64,000 nt of DNA from Sinomonas mesophila (GTDB taxonomy: Bacteria > Actinomycetota > Actinomycetes > Actinomycetales > Micrococcaceae), in the NCBI RefSeq assembly GCF_001999765.1, contig NZ_KV908326.1, positions 58,229 to 122,228 of the forward strand, read 5' to 3'. The translations under genes and the position numbers were made by a program. The notes under the pieces are model-generated. The model was given only the letters and a program-made list of their open reading frames with translations. It searched no databases and was not told where the DNA came from. Below are positions 21,459-29,691 of the stretch, in pieces; position 1 is the first letter of the stretch; each line of letters begins with the position of its first letter.

Positions 21459-23056
21459 CAGCCCACCAGCTCGTAGGCGGGGGTCGTGAGGAAGTCGGTG
21501 TAGTCCTCGGAGAGGCAGATGTCCGCGATGAGGCGGCTGGCCGGCTCGTAGTACGCCGCGAACGCCTCGGCGTCGACCTCGCCGCGCAGGCGGTCGGTCT
21601 CCTCCTCGAGGATCATCCCGACCAGCTCGCGGGTCACGGTGTTGCCCGTGTCCGTCAGGACGACCTCGTTGTGGATCTGCTGCCAGACCTGGGAGCGGGA
21701 GATCTCGGCGGTCGCGGCATCCTCCATGAGGTTGTGGATCGCGACGGCGCCGTTGCCCGAGAGCCACACGGCCGTGTACGCGACGGCGACGTAGAGGTTG
21801 AGCCGCAGGCCCGCCTCGGTTGCCTCGCCCGAGGCGGAGGAGACGTCGAGGAGCTGCTCGGCGGTCACGTGCACCTCGGGGCGCTGGCGGTCCACCTGGT
21901 TCGGGCGGTCGCCGAGCACCGAGTCGAAGACCTCGCGGCACGTTGGCACGAGGTCCGGGTGCGCGACCCACGAGCCGTCGAAGCCGTCGTTGGCCTCGCG
22001 CGTCTTGTCGGCGCGGACCTTCTCGATGGCCGCGGCCGTGATCTCCGGCTCCTTGCGGTTCGGGATGAACGCGGCCATGCCGCCCATCGCAAACGCGCCG
22101 CGGGCGTGGCAGGTCTTCACGAGCAGCTCGGTGTAGGCCCGCATGAACGGCGCCGTCATGGCCACCGACGCGCGGTCGGGCAGGGTGAACTGCTCGCCCG
22201 CGTCGCGGAAGTACTTGATGATGCTGAAGAGGTAGTCCCAGCGGCCCGCGTTGAGGCCCGAGGCGTGGTCGCGGAGCTCGTAGAGGATCTCGTCCATCTC
22301 GAACGCGGCCGGGATGGTCTCGATGAGCACTGTCGCGCGGATCGTGCCCTGCGGGATGCCGAGGTAGTCCTGGGCGAACACGAAGACGTCGTTCCAGAGC
22401 CGGGCCTCGAGGTGGCTCTCCATCTTCGGCAGGTAGTAGTACGGGCCCCGGCCCGAGTCGATGAGGATCTTGGCGGTGTGGAAGAAGTGCAGGCCGAAGT
22501 CCACGAGCCCGCCGACGGCCGGCTCGCCGTCGATCAGGACGTGGCGCTCCTCCATGTGCCAGCCGCGCGGGCGGGTGACGACGACGGCGAGCGGCGCGTC
22601 GGTGCGCAGGCGGTACTCTTTGCCCTCGGGCGAGGTGTAGGAGAGCGTGCCGAGCGCCCCGTCGCGGAGGTTGAGCACGGCGTCCACCACGTTGGCCCAG
22701 TGCGGGCTCGCGGCGTCCTCCATGTCGGCGAGCCAGATCTTGGCGCCCGAGTTGAGCGCGTTGATGGCCATCTTGGCCGGGCTCGCCGGCCCGGTCATCT
22801 CGACGCGGCGGTCCGCGAGGGCCTCCGGCGCGGGCGCGACCTTCCAGTCCCCGGCGCGGACGTCCGCGGTCTCCGGGAGGAAGTCGAGCCTCCCCGTGCG
22901 GGCGGCCTCGGCGCGGCGCTCCTTGCGGGCCGCGAGCCGGGCGTTGCGCTCGCCGGCGAAGCGCCGGTGCAGCTCCTCGACGAAGGCGAGGGCGTCGTCG
23001 GTGAGGATCTCCTCCGCGCGCGCCACCGGCGCGGCGTCGGTCACGGTGATGGCCAT
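21458..23056 (-). CDS. aceB: Malate synthase A
   Basis: 532 residues, the normal size of isoform A. Condenses glyoxylate with acetyl-CoA to malate. Motifs: LADMEDAASPHW (Mg site), VTRPRGWHMEERH (catalytic Arg), VLIETIPAAFEMDEILYELR (Glu), GLNAGRWDYLFS and the late catalytic Asp region LMEDAATAEISRSQVWQQ. Start ATG 23056 with AGGAGG-like AAGGAGG upstream. There is no isocitrate lyase next to it, so here it serves glyoxylate coming from ureides rather than the glyoxylate shunt (inference). 69 bp after the malic enzyme gene and overlapping the lyase gene. Confidence 0.96.
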   Translation of the reverse strand: MAITVTDAAPVARAEEILTDDALAFVEELHRRFAGERNARLAARKERRAEAARTGRLDFLPETADVRAGDWKVAPAPEALADRRVEMTGPASPAKMAINALNSGAKIWLADMEDAASPHWANVVDAVLNLRDGALGTLSYTSPEGKEYRLRTDAPLAVVVTRPRGWHMEERHVLIDGEPAVGGLVDFGLHFFHTAKILIDSGRGPYYYLPKMESHLEARLWNDVFVFAQDYLGIPQGTIRATVLIETIPAAFEMDEILYELRDHASGLNAGRWDYLFSIIKYFRDAGEQFTLPDRASVAMTAPFMRAYTELLVKTCHARGAFAMGGMAAFIPNRKEPEITAAAIEKVRADKTREANDGFDGSWVAHPDLVPTCREVFDSVLGDRPNQVDRQRPEVHVTAEQLLDVSSASGEATEAGLRLNLYVAVAYTAVWLSGNGAVAIHNLMEDAATAEISRSQVWQQIHNEVVLTDTGNTVTRELVGMILEEETDRLRGEVDAEAFAAYYEPASRLIADICLSEDYTDFLTTPAYELVG

Positions 23057-23125
23057 GCCATCCTCCTTCTCTTCTCCCGGAGGCCGGTTTCCCGTTCCGG
23101 ACGATCAGTGGGCCTTGGGGGTGAC

Positions 23126-24508
23126 TTAGGCGTTGGCCGCCGCGACGATGGCTGCGGCCACGTCCTGGGCAACGTGGGGATCGAAGACGCTCGGGATGAT
23201 GAAGCTCGGGTTGAGCTCGTCGTCGCTCACCCGGGCGGCGATGGCACGGGCAGCCGCCACCAGCATCGCAGGGGTGATCTCGGCCACGCCAGCGTCGAGG
23301 AGGCCGCGGAAGACGCCCGGGAACGCGAGGACGTTGTTGATCTGGTTCGGGAAGTCGCTGCGGCCCGTCGCGACGACGGCGGCGTGCTCGGCGGCGGCGA
23401 TCGGGTCCGTCTCCGGGTCGGGGTTGGCCATCGCGAAGACGATCGCGTTCTCGGCCATCGTGGCGACCTGCTCGGGGCCGAACAGGTTCGGGGCGGAGAC
23501 GCCGATGAAGACGTCCGAGCCCTTGAGCGCCTCGTGGAGCGTGCCCGAGAACGACTCGGGGTTCGTGTTCTCGGCGATCCAGATGCGGTGCGCGTCGGTG
23601 AGCTCGAGGCCCTTGTGGATCGCGCCCTTGCGGTCGCACGCGATGATGTTCTTCGCGCCCTGGGCGAGGAGGAGCTGGATGATCGCGTTGCCGGCCGCGC
23701 CGACGCCCGAGACGACGATGCGGACGTCCTCGATCTTCTTCTCGACGATCTTGAGCGCATTGACGAGGGCCGCGAGGGTCACGATCGCGGTGCCGTGCTG
23801 GTCGTCGTGGAAGACCGGGATGTCGAGCTCCTCGCGGAGGCGGTTCTCGATCTCGAAGCAGCGCGGGGCCGCGATGTCCTCGAGGTTCACTCCGCCGTAG
23901 ACGGGGGCGAGGGCCTTGACGATCTTGATGATCTCCTCGGTGTCCTGCGTGTCGAGGCACACGGGCCACGCATCGACGTTCGCGAACTGCTTGAAGAGGG
24001 CGGCCTTGCCCTCCATGACGGGCAGCGCGGCCGCGGGGCCGATGTTGCCGAGGCCGAGCACGGCGGAGCCGTCGGTGACGACGGCGACCGTGTTGCGCTT
24101 GACCGTCAGGCGGCGGGCGTCCTCGGGGTTCTCCGCGATGGCGAGGCACACGCGGGCGACACCGGGGGTGTAGGCGCGCGAGAGGTCGTCGCGGTTGCGC
24201 AGGGCCACCTTGGGGACGACCTCGAGCTTGCCGCCGAGGTGCATGAGGAACGTGCGGTCGGAGACCTTGCGCACGTTCACGCCCTCGAGCGCCTCGAGGG
24301 CCGCGGCGACGTCGCCGGCGTGCTGCTCGGAGGTCGTGTTGCACGTGATGTCCACGACGAGCTCGTCGTGGTGCGACTCGCTGATGTCCAAGGCGGTCAC
24401 GGGGGCGCCGGCCGCGGCGACCGCGGCGGCGAGCTCGCTCGTGATGCTGATGCGGCTCGGTGCGCCGACGCGGAGAGTGATGGAGTTGCCGGGGCTGGGA
24501 CTCGCCAT
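23126..24508 (-). CDS. NAD(P)-dependent malic enzyme with N-terminal ACT-like domain
   Basis: 460 residues. Oxidative decarboxylation of malate to pyruvate. An ACT-like domain spans about residues 10-85. The catalytic part has [12 protein letters not shown] (Tyr), the Lys in [15 protein letters not shown], the metal ligands in [13 protein letters not shown] and [11 protein letters not shown], and the nucleotide-binding GVGAAGNAI. Cofactor choice cannot be read safely. First gene of the operon with aceB: malate made from glyoxylate is turned directly into pyruvate. Divergent from the iclR gene with 206 bp of operator-rich DNA between. Confidence 0.94.
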   Translation of the reverse strand: MASPSPGNSITLRVGAPSRISITSELAAAVAAAGAPVTALDISESHHDELVVDITCNTTSEQHAGDVAAALEALEGVNVRKVSDRTFLMHLGGKLEVVPKVALRNRDDLSRAYTPGVARVCLAIAENPEDARRLTVKRNTVAVVTDGSAVLGLGNIGPAAALPVMEGKAALFKQFANVDAWPVCLDTQDTEEIIKIVKALAPVYGGVNLEDIAAPRCFEIENRLREELDIPVFHDDQHGTAIVTLAALVNALKIVEKKIEDVRIVVSGVGAAGNAIIQLLLAQGAKNIIACDRKGAIHKGLELTDAHRIWIAENTNPESFSGTLHEALKGSDVFIGVSAPNLFGPEQVATMAENAIVFAMANPDPETDPIAAAEHAAVVATGRSDFPNQINNVLAFPGVFRGLLDAGVAEITPAMLVAAARAIAARVSDDELNPSFIIPSVFDPHVAQDVAAAIVAAANA

Positions 24509-24548
24509 TGAATCGTCCTTACGTCGGGAGGCGTCCGCCTCGAATATT

Positions 24549-24592
24549 TTCCGTACTACGGATATTATTCTCTACATCTTGGAAATTTCAAG
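24549..24592 (-). promoter_or_regulatory. IclR-type operators before the malic enzyme/aceB operon
   Basis: TTCCGTACTACGGAT (24549-24563), with perfect TCCGTA/TACGGA arms, lies 41-55 bp before the malic enzyme start. A second near-perfect inverted repeat CTTGGAAATTTCAAG is at 24578-24592. The region is AT-rich compared with its surroundings, as expected for promoters. Confidence 0.6.
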
Positions 24593-24632
24593 TCCTCCCG
24601 TTGCGGCTGCAGCCTGTGCGACGGGGCGGGCC

Positions 24633-24673
24633 TGCTGTATCGTGGAAACGCCGCAGGTTTCCGGGATGCGGAT
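24633..24673 (+). promoter_or_regulatory. IclR-type operators before iclR (autoregulation)
   Basis: TTCCGGGATGCGGAT (24659-24673) fits TTYCR-N5-YGGAA with one end mismatch, 42-56 bp before iclR. A half-degenerate copy ending in TATCGTGGAA is at 24633-24647. Together they suggest that the regulator controls its own gene. Confidence 0.5.
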
Positions 24674-24714
24674 AAATTTTGCCGGAGAGATCCCGCAGAC
24701 CCCCAGGAGGGAAC

Positions 24715-25470
24715 ATGGCAGAGAAGGCATCGGGCGGCGTCCAGTCCGTCGAGCGGGTCTTCGAGCTCCTCGAGCTCATCACCGACGCGGGCGGGGATGT
24801 CACCCTCAGCGAGCTGTCGTCGTCGACCGAGCTCCCCCTCCCGACCATCCACCGGCTCCTGCGCACGCTCGTCGCGCTCGGCTACGTCCGCCAGCTGCCC
24901 AACCGCCGCTACGCGCTCGGGCCGCGGCTCATCCGCCTCGGCGAGGGGGCCAACAAGCAGCTCGGCGCGCTCGCGCGGCCGCAGCTCACGCAGCTCGTGA
25001 CGAAGCTCGGCGAGACGTCCAACATGGCGGTGCTCGACTCGGACATGGTCATCTACGTCGCCCAGGTCCCCTCGCAGCACTCGATGCGCATGTTCACCGA
25101 GGTCGGCCGGCGCGCCCACACGCACGACACGGGTGTGGGCAAGGCAATCCTCGCCCAGCTCGACGACGAGGTGGTGCGCGGGATCGTCGAGCGCACGGGC
25201 ATGCCGACGCCGACCTCGCACAGCATCGGCACCATCGATGACCTGCTCAAGGACCTCGCAAAGATCCGCGAGCGCGGCTACGCGATCGACGAGCAGGAGC
25301 AGGAGATCGGCGTGCGCTGCTTCTCCATGGCCGTGCCGAACGCGCCGACGCCCACCGCGATCTCCGTCTCGGGGCCCGTGAGCCGCGTCGACGAGGCCTT
25401 CGGCGAGCGGGCCGTGCCCCTCCTGCGCGCCGCGGCAGAGGCCATCTCGGCAGAGCTCAACCGCGCATAA
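24715..25470 (+). CDS. IclR-family transcriptional regulator (AllR-like role)
   Basis: 251 residues from ATG 24715, with AGGAGGGA upstream. N-terminal winged helix (about 8-65): VQSVERVFELLELI, then LSELSSSTELPLPTIHRLLRTLVALGYV (read in pieces), the IclR recognition pattern. The C-terminal effector domain (80-245) has GETSNMAVLDSDMVIYVAQ, VGRRAHTHDTGVGKAILA and GYAIDEQEQEIGVRCFSMAV. Genes around it degrade ureides and glyoxylate. Nine 15-bp palindromes of IclR-like build stand before units of that pathway, so it is probably the glyoxylate- or allantoin-sensing repressor of the island. The effector is inferred, not shown. Confidence 0.93.
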   Translation: MAEKASGGVQSVERVFELLELITDAGGDVTLSELSSSTELPLPTIHRLLRTLVALGYVRQLPNRRYALGPRLIRLGEGANKQLGALARPQLTQLVTKLGETSNMAVLDSDMVIYVAQVPSQHSMRMFTEVGRRAHTHDTGVGKAILAQLDDEVVRGIVERTGMPTPTSHSIGTIDDLLKDLAKIRERGYAIDEQEQEIGVRCFSMAVPNAPTPTAISVSGPVSRVDEAFGERAVPLLRAAAEAISAELNRA

Positions 25471-25490
25471 CCCCGTCTGCCCACCCGATC

Positions 25491-25609
25491 CGCCGACATG
25501 GGGGTGTGGGACCGCGAGATGGGGGTGTGGGATCGCGAGATGGGGGACTGGGACGCCGAAGTGGGGGTCTGGAACCGCGAAATGGGGGACTGGGACGCCG
25601 AGGTGGGGG
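25491..25609 (+). repeat. Family A 21-bp array, forward arm (6 units)
   Basis: Cores CGCCGACATGGGGG, CCGCGAGATGGGGG and variants start at 25491, 25512, 25533, 25554, 25575 and 25596, exactly 21 bp apart, each followed by 7 variable bases. Begins 21 bp after the iclR stop. Paired with an inverted array at 25706-25803; the 96-bp spacer has no gene. Confidence 0.95.
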
Positions 25610-25705
25610 CTGCTCAAGTACTGATCGTCGGCAACTGAGCGCACGACGACGGGCCTCGCCTCAGCGCGCGATTGCACCTCTTGAGGGGCGACGTCGGTGG
25701 CCCGA

Positions 25706-25803
25706 CCCCCATGTCGTCGACCCGGACCCCCATCTCGGCGGCTCAAACCCCCATCTCGGCGGCACGGACCCCCATCTCGGCGGCATGGACCCCCACTTCG
25801 GCG
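25706..25803 (-). repeat. Family A 21-bp array, reverse arm (5 units)
   Basis: CCCCCATCTCGGCG or variants at 25706, 25727, 25748, 25769 and 25790, period 21. Reverse complement of the core in 25491-25609. A transcript running out of iclR would contain both arms and could form up to five stacked 14-bp helices. Confidence 0.95.
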
Positions 25804-25812
25804 CGGTGAGGA

Positions 25813-25827
25813 TTCCGAAAAGCGGAA
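25813..25827 (+). promoter_or_regulatory. IclR-type operator before guanine deaminase
   Basis: TTCCGAAAAGCGGAA, perfect 5-bp arms, right after the repeat array and about 209 bp before the guaD start. Between it and the gene I see no other feature (25828-26035). Confidence 0.55.
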
Positions 25828-26035
25828 GAAAGATTCCAAAAAATCCGCCCTTCCTATGGCGCCCGTCACATGACCCCTGCTACGCTCGTGGAGTCACGGC
25901 GGGCATCCGGCCCCTCTTCAGGGAGGACCGGGCGCTATCTACCAGGCAACCTCACATCTGAGACAAGGAAGCCTGGTCGGACGCGGTGCGCAGCATGGCC
26001 GAGGGTCAGACTTCCCCTAGCGAGGGAGTCCCTCC

Positions 26036-26563
26036 ATGACCACGACCGTTGATCCCAGCGCCACGGCGGCAGCCAGACAGCCCCTCCCGGGCGACGGCGG
26101 CCTCCATCTGGCCCGCGCCGTCCAGCTCGCGGCGCAGAACGTCCTCGACCACGGCGGCCCCTTCGGCGCCGTCGTCGTCACCGCGGACGGCCAGATCTTC
26201 GACGGCGTCAACCGCGTCACCGCGAGCAACGACCCAACGGCCCACGCCGAAGTCACCGCGATCCGGAACGCCTGCCACGAGCTCGGCACCTTCGACCTCT
26301 CCGGCGCCGTCCTCTACTCGAGCTGCGAGCCGTGCCCCATGTGCCTCGCGTCCTCGCTCTGGGCCCGGATCGACCGCGTGTACTTCGCGGCGGACCGGCA
26401 CGACGCGGCCGACGCCGGCTTCGACGACGCCGTCTTCTACGACTACTTCGACACCCCCGTCGGGCAGCGCAGCATGGCCGTCGTCGCGGCCGAGGCCAGC
26501 GGGATCGGCCGCACGGCGCCCTTCGAGCAATGGGCGAGCTTCGCCCAGCGCATCGAGTACTGA
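26036..26563 (+). CDS. guaD: Guanine deaminase, cytidine-deaminase fold
   Basis: 175 residues. Zinc deaminase with HAEV (His ligand and catalytic Glu) at about residues 70-73 and the two Cys ligands in SSCEPCPMCLAS. Length and the acidic C-terminal part (FDDAVFYDYFDTP) fit the bacterial GuaD subgroup rather than tRNA adenosine deaminase. Converts guanine to xanthine, feeding the xanthine dehydrogenase encoded 2 kb downstream. Start ATG 26036 after GAGGGAG. Followed after 11 bp by a purine permease. Confidence 0.88.
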   Translation: MTTTVDPSATAAARQPLPGDGGLHLARAVQLAAQNVLDHGGPFGAVVVTADGQIFDGVNRVTASNDPTAHAEVTAIRNACHELGTFDLSGAVLYSSCEPCPMCLASSLWARIDRVYFAADRHDAADAGFDDAVFYDYFDTPVGQRSMAVVAAEASGIGRTAPFEQWASFAQRIEY

Positions 26564-26574
26564 GGACGTGCGCC

Positions 26575-28179
26575 ATGAGCATCGTCACCAGCACCACGGC
26601 CACTGACGAGCGCGACCCCGACCGCGCCGCAGGCACCAGCACCGGCCAGGGCACGACGGCGGCCCCCGGCTCGGCGTCGACCCCGCCTCCCGCGGGCCGC
26701 GCCACGGCGGACGGCGGTCGCCCCGCCCCGGCGGGCGGCCGGCGTCGTCCGCCAGCCCTCCTGGACCGGCTCTTCAGCATCACCGAGCGCGGCACGACCG
26801 TGGCCCGCGAGGTCCGCGGCGGCCTCGTCACGTTCTTCACGATGGCGTACATCGTGATCCTCAACCCCCTCATCCTGGGCGGGTTCAGCGCCGACTCGGC
26901 CCCGGTCGACGTCGCGGGCGGGTTCCTGCCCGCCGCCCAGGTCGGCGCCGTCACGGGCCTCACGGCCGGCGTCCTGACGATCGTGTTCGGCCTCGTCGCG
27001 AACCTGCCGTTCGGGCTCGCCGCGGGCCTGGGCATCAACTCGTTCCTCGCCGTCGCCGTCATCCAGGACGTGACCTGGCCGGAGGCCATGGGCCTCGTCG
27101 TCATCAACGGCGTGCTCATCGTCCTGTTCGGCGTCACCGGGGCGCGGACGGCGATCTTCCGGGCCGTGCCGCGCGAGCTCAAGGCCGCGATCACGGTCGG
27201 GATCGGCCTGTTCATCGCGTTCATCGGCTTCGTCGACTCGGGCTTCGTCCGCCGCACCCCGGCCGGCCCGCCCGTGCAGCTCGGCCACGACGGCTCCATC
27301 ACGACCCTGCCCACGCTCGTGTTCGTGATCGGCCTCCTGCTCATGGGCATCCTCGTGGCGCGGAAGGTCCAGGGCGGGCTGCTCATCGGCATCGTCGCGA
27401 CGACGATCCTCGCCGTGGCGATCGAGGCCGTGTTCCACCTCGGCGCCGCCGGCCCGGATAACCCCGACGGCTGGCACCTCAACACGCCCGTGCTCTCGGG
27501 CCAGCTGCTCGCGGCCCCGGACCTGTCCCTCGTGGGCCAGTTCAGCCTCTTCGGCGCGTTCGAGCGCATCGGCGCGCTCGCGGCCGTGACCCTCGTGTTC
27601 ACGCTCGTCTTCACGAACTTCTTCGATGCGATGGGCACCATGACCGGCCTGGCCAAGAGCGCGGGCCTGGCCAAGAAGGACGGGACGTTCCCGCGGCTCA
27701 AGGGCGCGTTCATCATCGAGGGCTTCGGCGCGGTGGCCGGCGGCGGGACGTCGGGCTCGTCGAACACCGTGTACGTCGACTCGGCGGCGGGGATCGGCGA
27801 GGGCGCCCGCACTGGCCTGGCCTCGGTCGTGACCGGTGTCCTGTTCCTCGGGGCCATGTTCCTCACGCCGCTGACCTCGGTCGTGCCGCTCGAAGTCGCC
27901 TCGTCCGCGCTCGTCGTCGTCGGGACGATGATGGCCGCGCAGATCCGCGAGATCGACTTCCGCAAGTTCTCGGTCGCGCTGCCGGCGTTCCTGACGATCG
28001 TCACGATGCCGCTCACGTACTCGATCGCGAACGGGATCGGCGTCGGCTTCGTCACCTGGGCCCTCGTCCGCGCCGCGAGCGGCAAGGCGAAGAAGATCCA
28101 CCCGCTCCTGTGGGTCGTCGCTGCCGGGTTCGTCGTGTACTTCGTGCGCGGTCCGCTCAGCGCGCTGATCGGGGCCTGA
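26575..28179 (+). CDS. AzgA-like purine (guanine/hypoxanthine/adenine) permease
   Basis: 534 residues from ATG 26575. The first 60 residues are a Pro/Gly/Ala-rich cytoplasmic tail, unusually long. The permease core starts with LLDRLFSITERGTTVAREVRGG and has the family marks FFTMAYIVILNP, ANLPFGLAAGLGINSF, FTNFFDAMGTMTGLA and GGGTSGSSNTVYVDSAAGIGEG (read in pieces). About twelve transmembrane segments. Proton symport of guanine or hypoxanthine is usual in this subfamily. Operon with guaD; it ends 36 bp before a strong terminator. Confidence 0.9.
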   Translation: MSIVTSTTATDERDPDRAAGTSTGQGTTAAPGSASTPPPAGRATADGGRPAPAGGRRRPPALLDRLFSITERGTTVAREVRGGLVTFFTMAYIVILNPLILGGFSADSAPVDVAGGFLPAAQVGAVTGLTAGVLTIVFGLVANLPFGLAAGLGINSFLAVAVIQDVTWPEAMGLVVINGVLIVLFGVTGARTAIFRAVPRELKAAITVGIGLFIAFIGFVDSGFVRRTPAGPPVQLGHDGSITTLPTLVFVIGLLLMGILVARKVQGGLLIGIVATTILAVAIEAVFHLGAAGPDNPDGWHLNTPVLSGQLLAAPDLSLVGQFSLFGAFERIGALAAVTLVFTLVFTNFFDAMGTMTGLAKSAGLAKKDGTFPRLKGAFIIEGFGAVAGGGTSGSSNTVYVDSAAGIGEGARTGLASVVTGVLFLGAMFLTPLTSVVPLEVASSALVVVGTMMAAQIREIDFRKFSVALPAFLTIVTMPLTYSIANGIGVGFVTWALVRAASGKAKKIHPLLWVVAAGFVVYFVRGPLSALIGA

Positions 28180-28215
28180 CCCCGCCGGGGTCACCCACCT
28201 CACCCACCCCCAGCC

Positions 28216-28260
28216 GCGCCCGCGGGTCCCGGAAGTGACGCTCCGGGGCCTCGCGGGCGC
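28216..28260 (+). terminator. Terminator of the guaD-permease operon
   Basis: GCGCCCGCG (28216-28224) pairs with 28252-28260, and the stem continues almost unbroken through GGTCCCGGA/TCCGGGGCC to an 8-nt loop (18 pairs, one bulge). Confidence 0.8.
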
Positions 28261-28332
28261 ACCATTGACCTAAGCTTTCGCTCCCGGCAACCTGCCGGGT
28301 TCCGGCCCTCGGGGGCCGAGGAAGGGGGAGCC

Positions 28333-29691
28333 ATGCTCGAGCTCCTGCCGGCGCTGCCGCAGTGGCAGCCCGCCTCCAGCGGCGCGCCGTGCGCCGTCGC
28401 CACCGTCGTCTCCGCCTCGGGCTCCGTCCCGCGGCCCGTGGGCACCTCGATGCTCGTCGCGGCCTCGCCGGACGGTGCGCCGCACGTGCTCGGGAGCCTC
28501 TCGGGCGGGTGCGTCGAGGGGGCCGTGGTCGCCGCGGCGCTCGACGCGATGCACGACGGCGCCGCGCGGCTCGAGCGCTTCGGCTACAGCCCCGAGGACG
28601 CGTTCGCCGCGGGGCTCACGTGCGGGGGCGAGCTCGAGGTGCACATCGCGCCCCTGCCGTCCGCCGCCCTCGGGGCGCTCGCCGTCCGGGCCGCGCACGA
28701 CGCCGCCAGCCCGGCGTCCGCTGACACGGCGGCGGGGGCGCCGCTCGCCGTCGTGCGCGTGCTCTCTGCCGGCGCGGGTGCGGGCTCGGGTGCGGACGAC
28801 GGCGCGGCCGGGCTCGCGTTGCTCGGCGCCGCCGAGTGCTCCGGCCCGGACGCGCTCGCCGAGGCCCTCGGCGTCCTGTTCCCCGGCCGGCCCGGGATCG
28901 CCGCGCGGGCCGCCGCGCTCGCGGCGCCCGTCGTCGCGCAGGGAGTGACCGCCGTCGTCGCCCTCGAGCCCGAGGGCGGGTGCGCGGGTCCGGGACCCCA
29001 TTTCGGCGACACAGACCCCCATGTCGGCGTCACAGACCCCCATCTCGGCGAGACGGAGGCCGGGCCGCTGCGGATCCTCATCGAGTCCCGGCTCCCCGCG
29101 CCGCGCATGCTCGTCGTCGGCGCCAACGACTTCGGCGCCGCCCTCATCCCGGCGGCACGCCTCCTCGGCTACCGCGTGACCCTCGTCGACGCCCGGCCGG
29201 CCTTCGCGGGCCAGACCCGCTTCGCCCCGGGCGGCCCGTCCGCCCCGGACGAGGTCGCCGTCGCCTGGCCGCACGAGTACCTCGCCGCCGAGGCCGCGGC
29301 CGGCCGGCTCGACGCCCGCAGCGCCCTGTGCGTGCTGAGCCACGACCCCAAGTTCGACATCCCGCTGCTCGATGCTGCGCTGGGCCTCGACCTCGCCTAC
29401 CTCGGGGCCATGGGCTCGCGCCGCAGCCACGAGCAGCGCATCGCCGCGCTCCTGACGGCCGGCCACGGGCCGCTCGACCTGGGCCGGCTGCGCTCGCCGA
29501 TCGGCCTCGACCTCGGTGCTGCGACGCCCGCCGAGGTCGCGGTCTCGATCCTCGCCGAGCTCGTCTCGTCCCGGCACCCCGGCGCGGGCACCGGGCCCCT
29601 GCGTGACCGCGGGGGCAGGATCCACGCGGGATCCCCCGCCACCCAGGCGGCCCCGCGCACAGCAGAGAAGGGACAGCCCTCATGGACCTGA
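28333..29691 (+). CDS. xdhC: XdhC-family xanthine dehydrogenase maturation factor
   Basis: 452 residues; ATG 28333 after AAGGGGGAG. Family members hold the molybdenum cofactor and help its sulfuration and insertion into xanthine dehydrogenase. N-terminal domain: VATVVSASGSVPRPVGTSML and LSGGCVEGAVV (conserved Cys), AGLTCGGELEVHIAPL. C-terminal Rossmann domain: RMLVVGANDFGAALIPAARL, then AYLGAMGSRRSHEQRIAAL and SPIGLDLGAATPAEVAVSI. The linker between the domains (residues about 221-240) is encoded by three units of the family A 21-bp repeat, giving a PHxGxTD heptad three times. The gene is longer than usual because of this and of an Ala/Gly-rich stretch before it. Overlaps the FAD-subunit gene by 10 bp. 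Confidence 0.9.
   Translation: MLELLPALPQWQPASSGAPCAVATVVSASGSVPRPVGTSMLVAASPDGAPHVLGSLSGGCVEGAVVAAALDAMHDGAARLERFGYSPEDAFAAGLTCGGELEVHIAPLPSAALGALAVRAAHDAASPASADTAAGAPLAVVRVLSAGAGAGSGADDGAAGLALLGAAECSGPDALAEALGVLFPGRPGIAARAAALAAPVVAQGVTAVVALEPEGGCAGPGPHFGDTDPHVGVTDPHLGETEAGPLRILIESRLPAPRMLVVGANDFGAALIPAARLLGYRVTLVDARPAFAGQTRFAPGGPSAPDEVAVAWPHEYLAAEAAAGRLDARSALCVLSHDPKFDIPLLDAALGLDLAYLGAMGSRRSHEQRIAALLTAGHGPLDLGRLRSPIGLDLGAATPAEVAVSILAELVSSRHPGAGTGPLRDRGGRIHAGSPATQAAPRTAEKGQPSWT
28995..29050 (-). repeat. Family A 21-bp repeat inside xdhC (3 units)
   Basis: Cores ACCCCATTTCGGCG, CCCCCATGTCGGCG and CCCCCATCTCGGCG at 28995, 29016 and 29037, 21 bp apart, same sequence as the intergenic arrays at 6.3-6.8 and 25.5-25.8 kb. 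As 21 is a multiple of three, the reading frame is kept. Only the reverse orientation is present here. Confidence 0.93.

Noticed and set aside
23088..23102. A tenth IclR operator before aceB (TTTCCCGTTCCGGAC)
   Set aside because: One arm fits poorly, and the site lies inside the operon between malic enzyme and aceB; kept out of the count.
28283..28299. Riboswitch before xdhC
   Set aside because: Only a 7-bp hairpin CCCGGCA/TGCCGGG is seen; nothing resembling a molybdenum-cofactor or purine riboswitch core.
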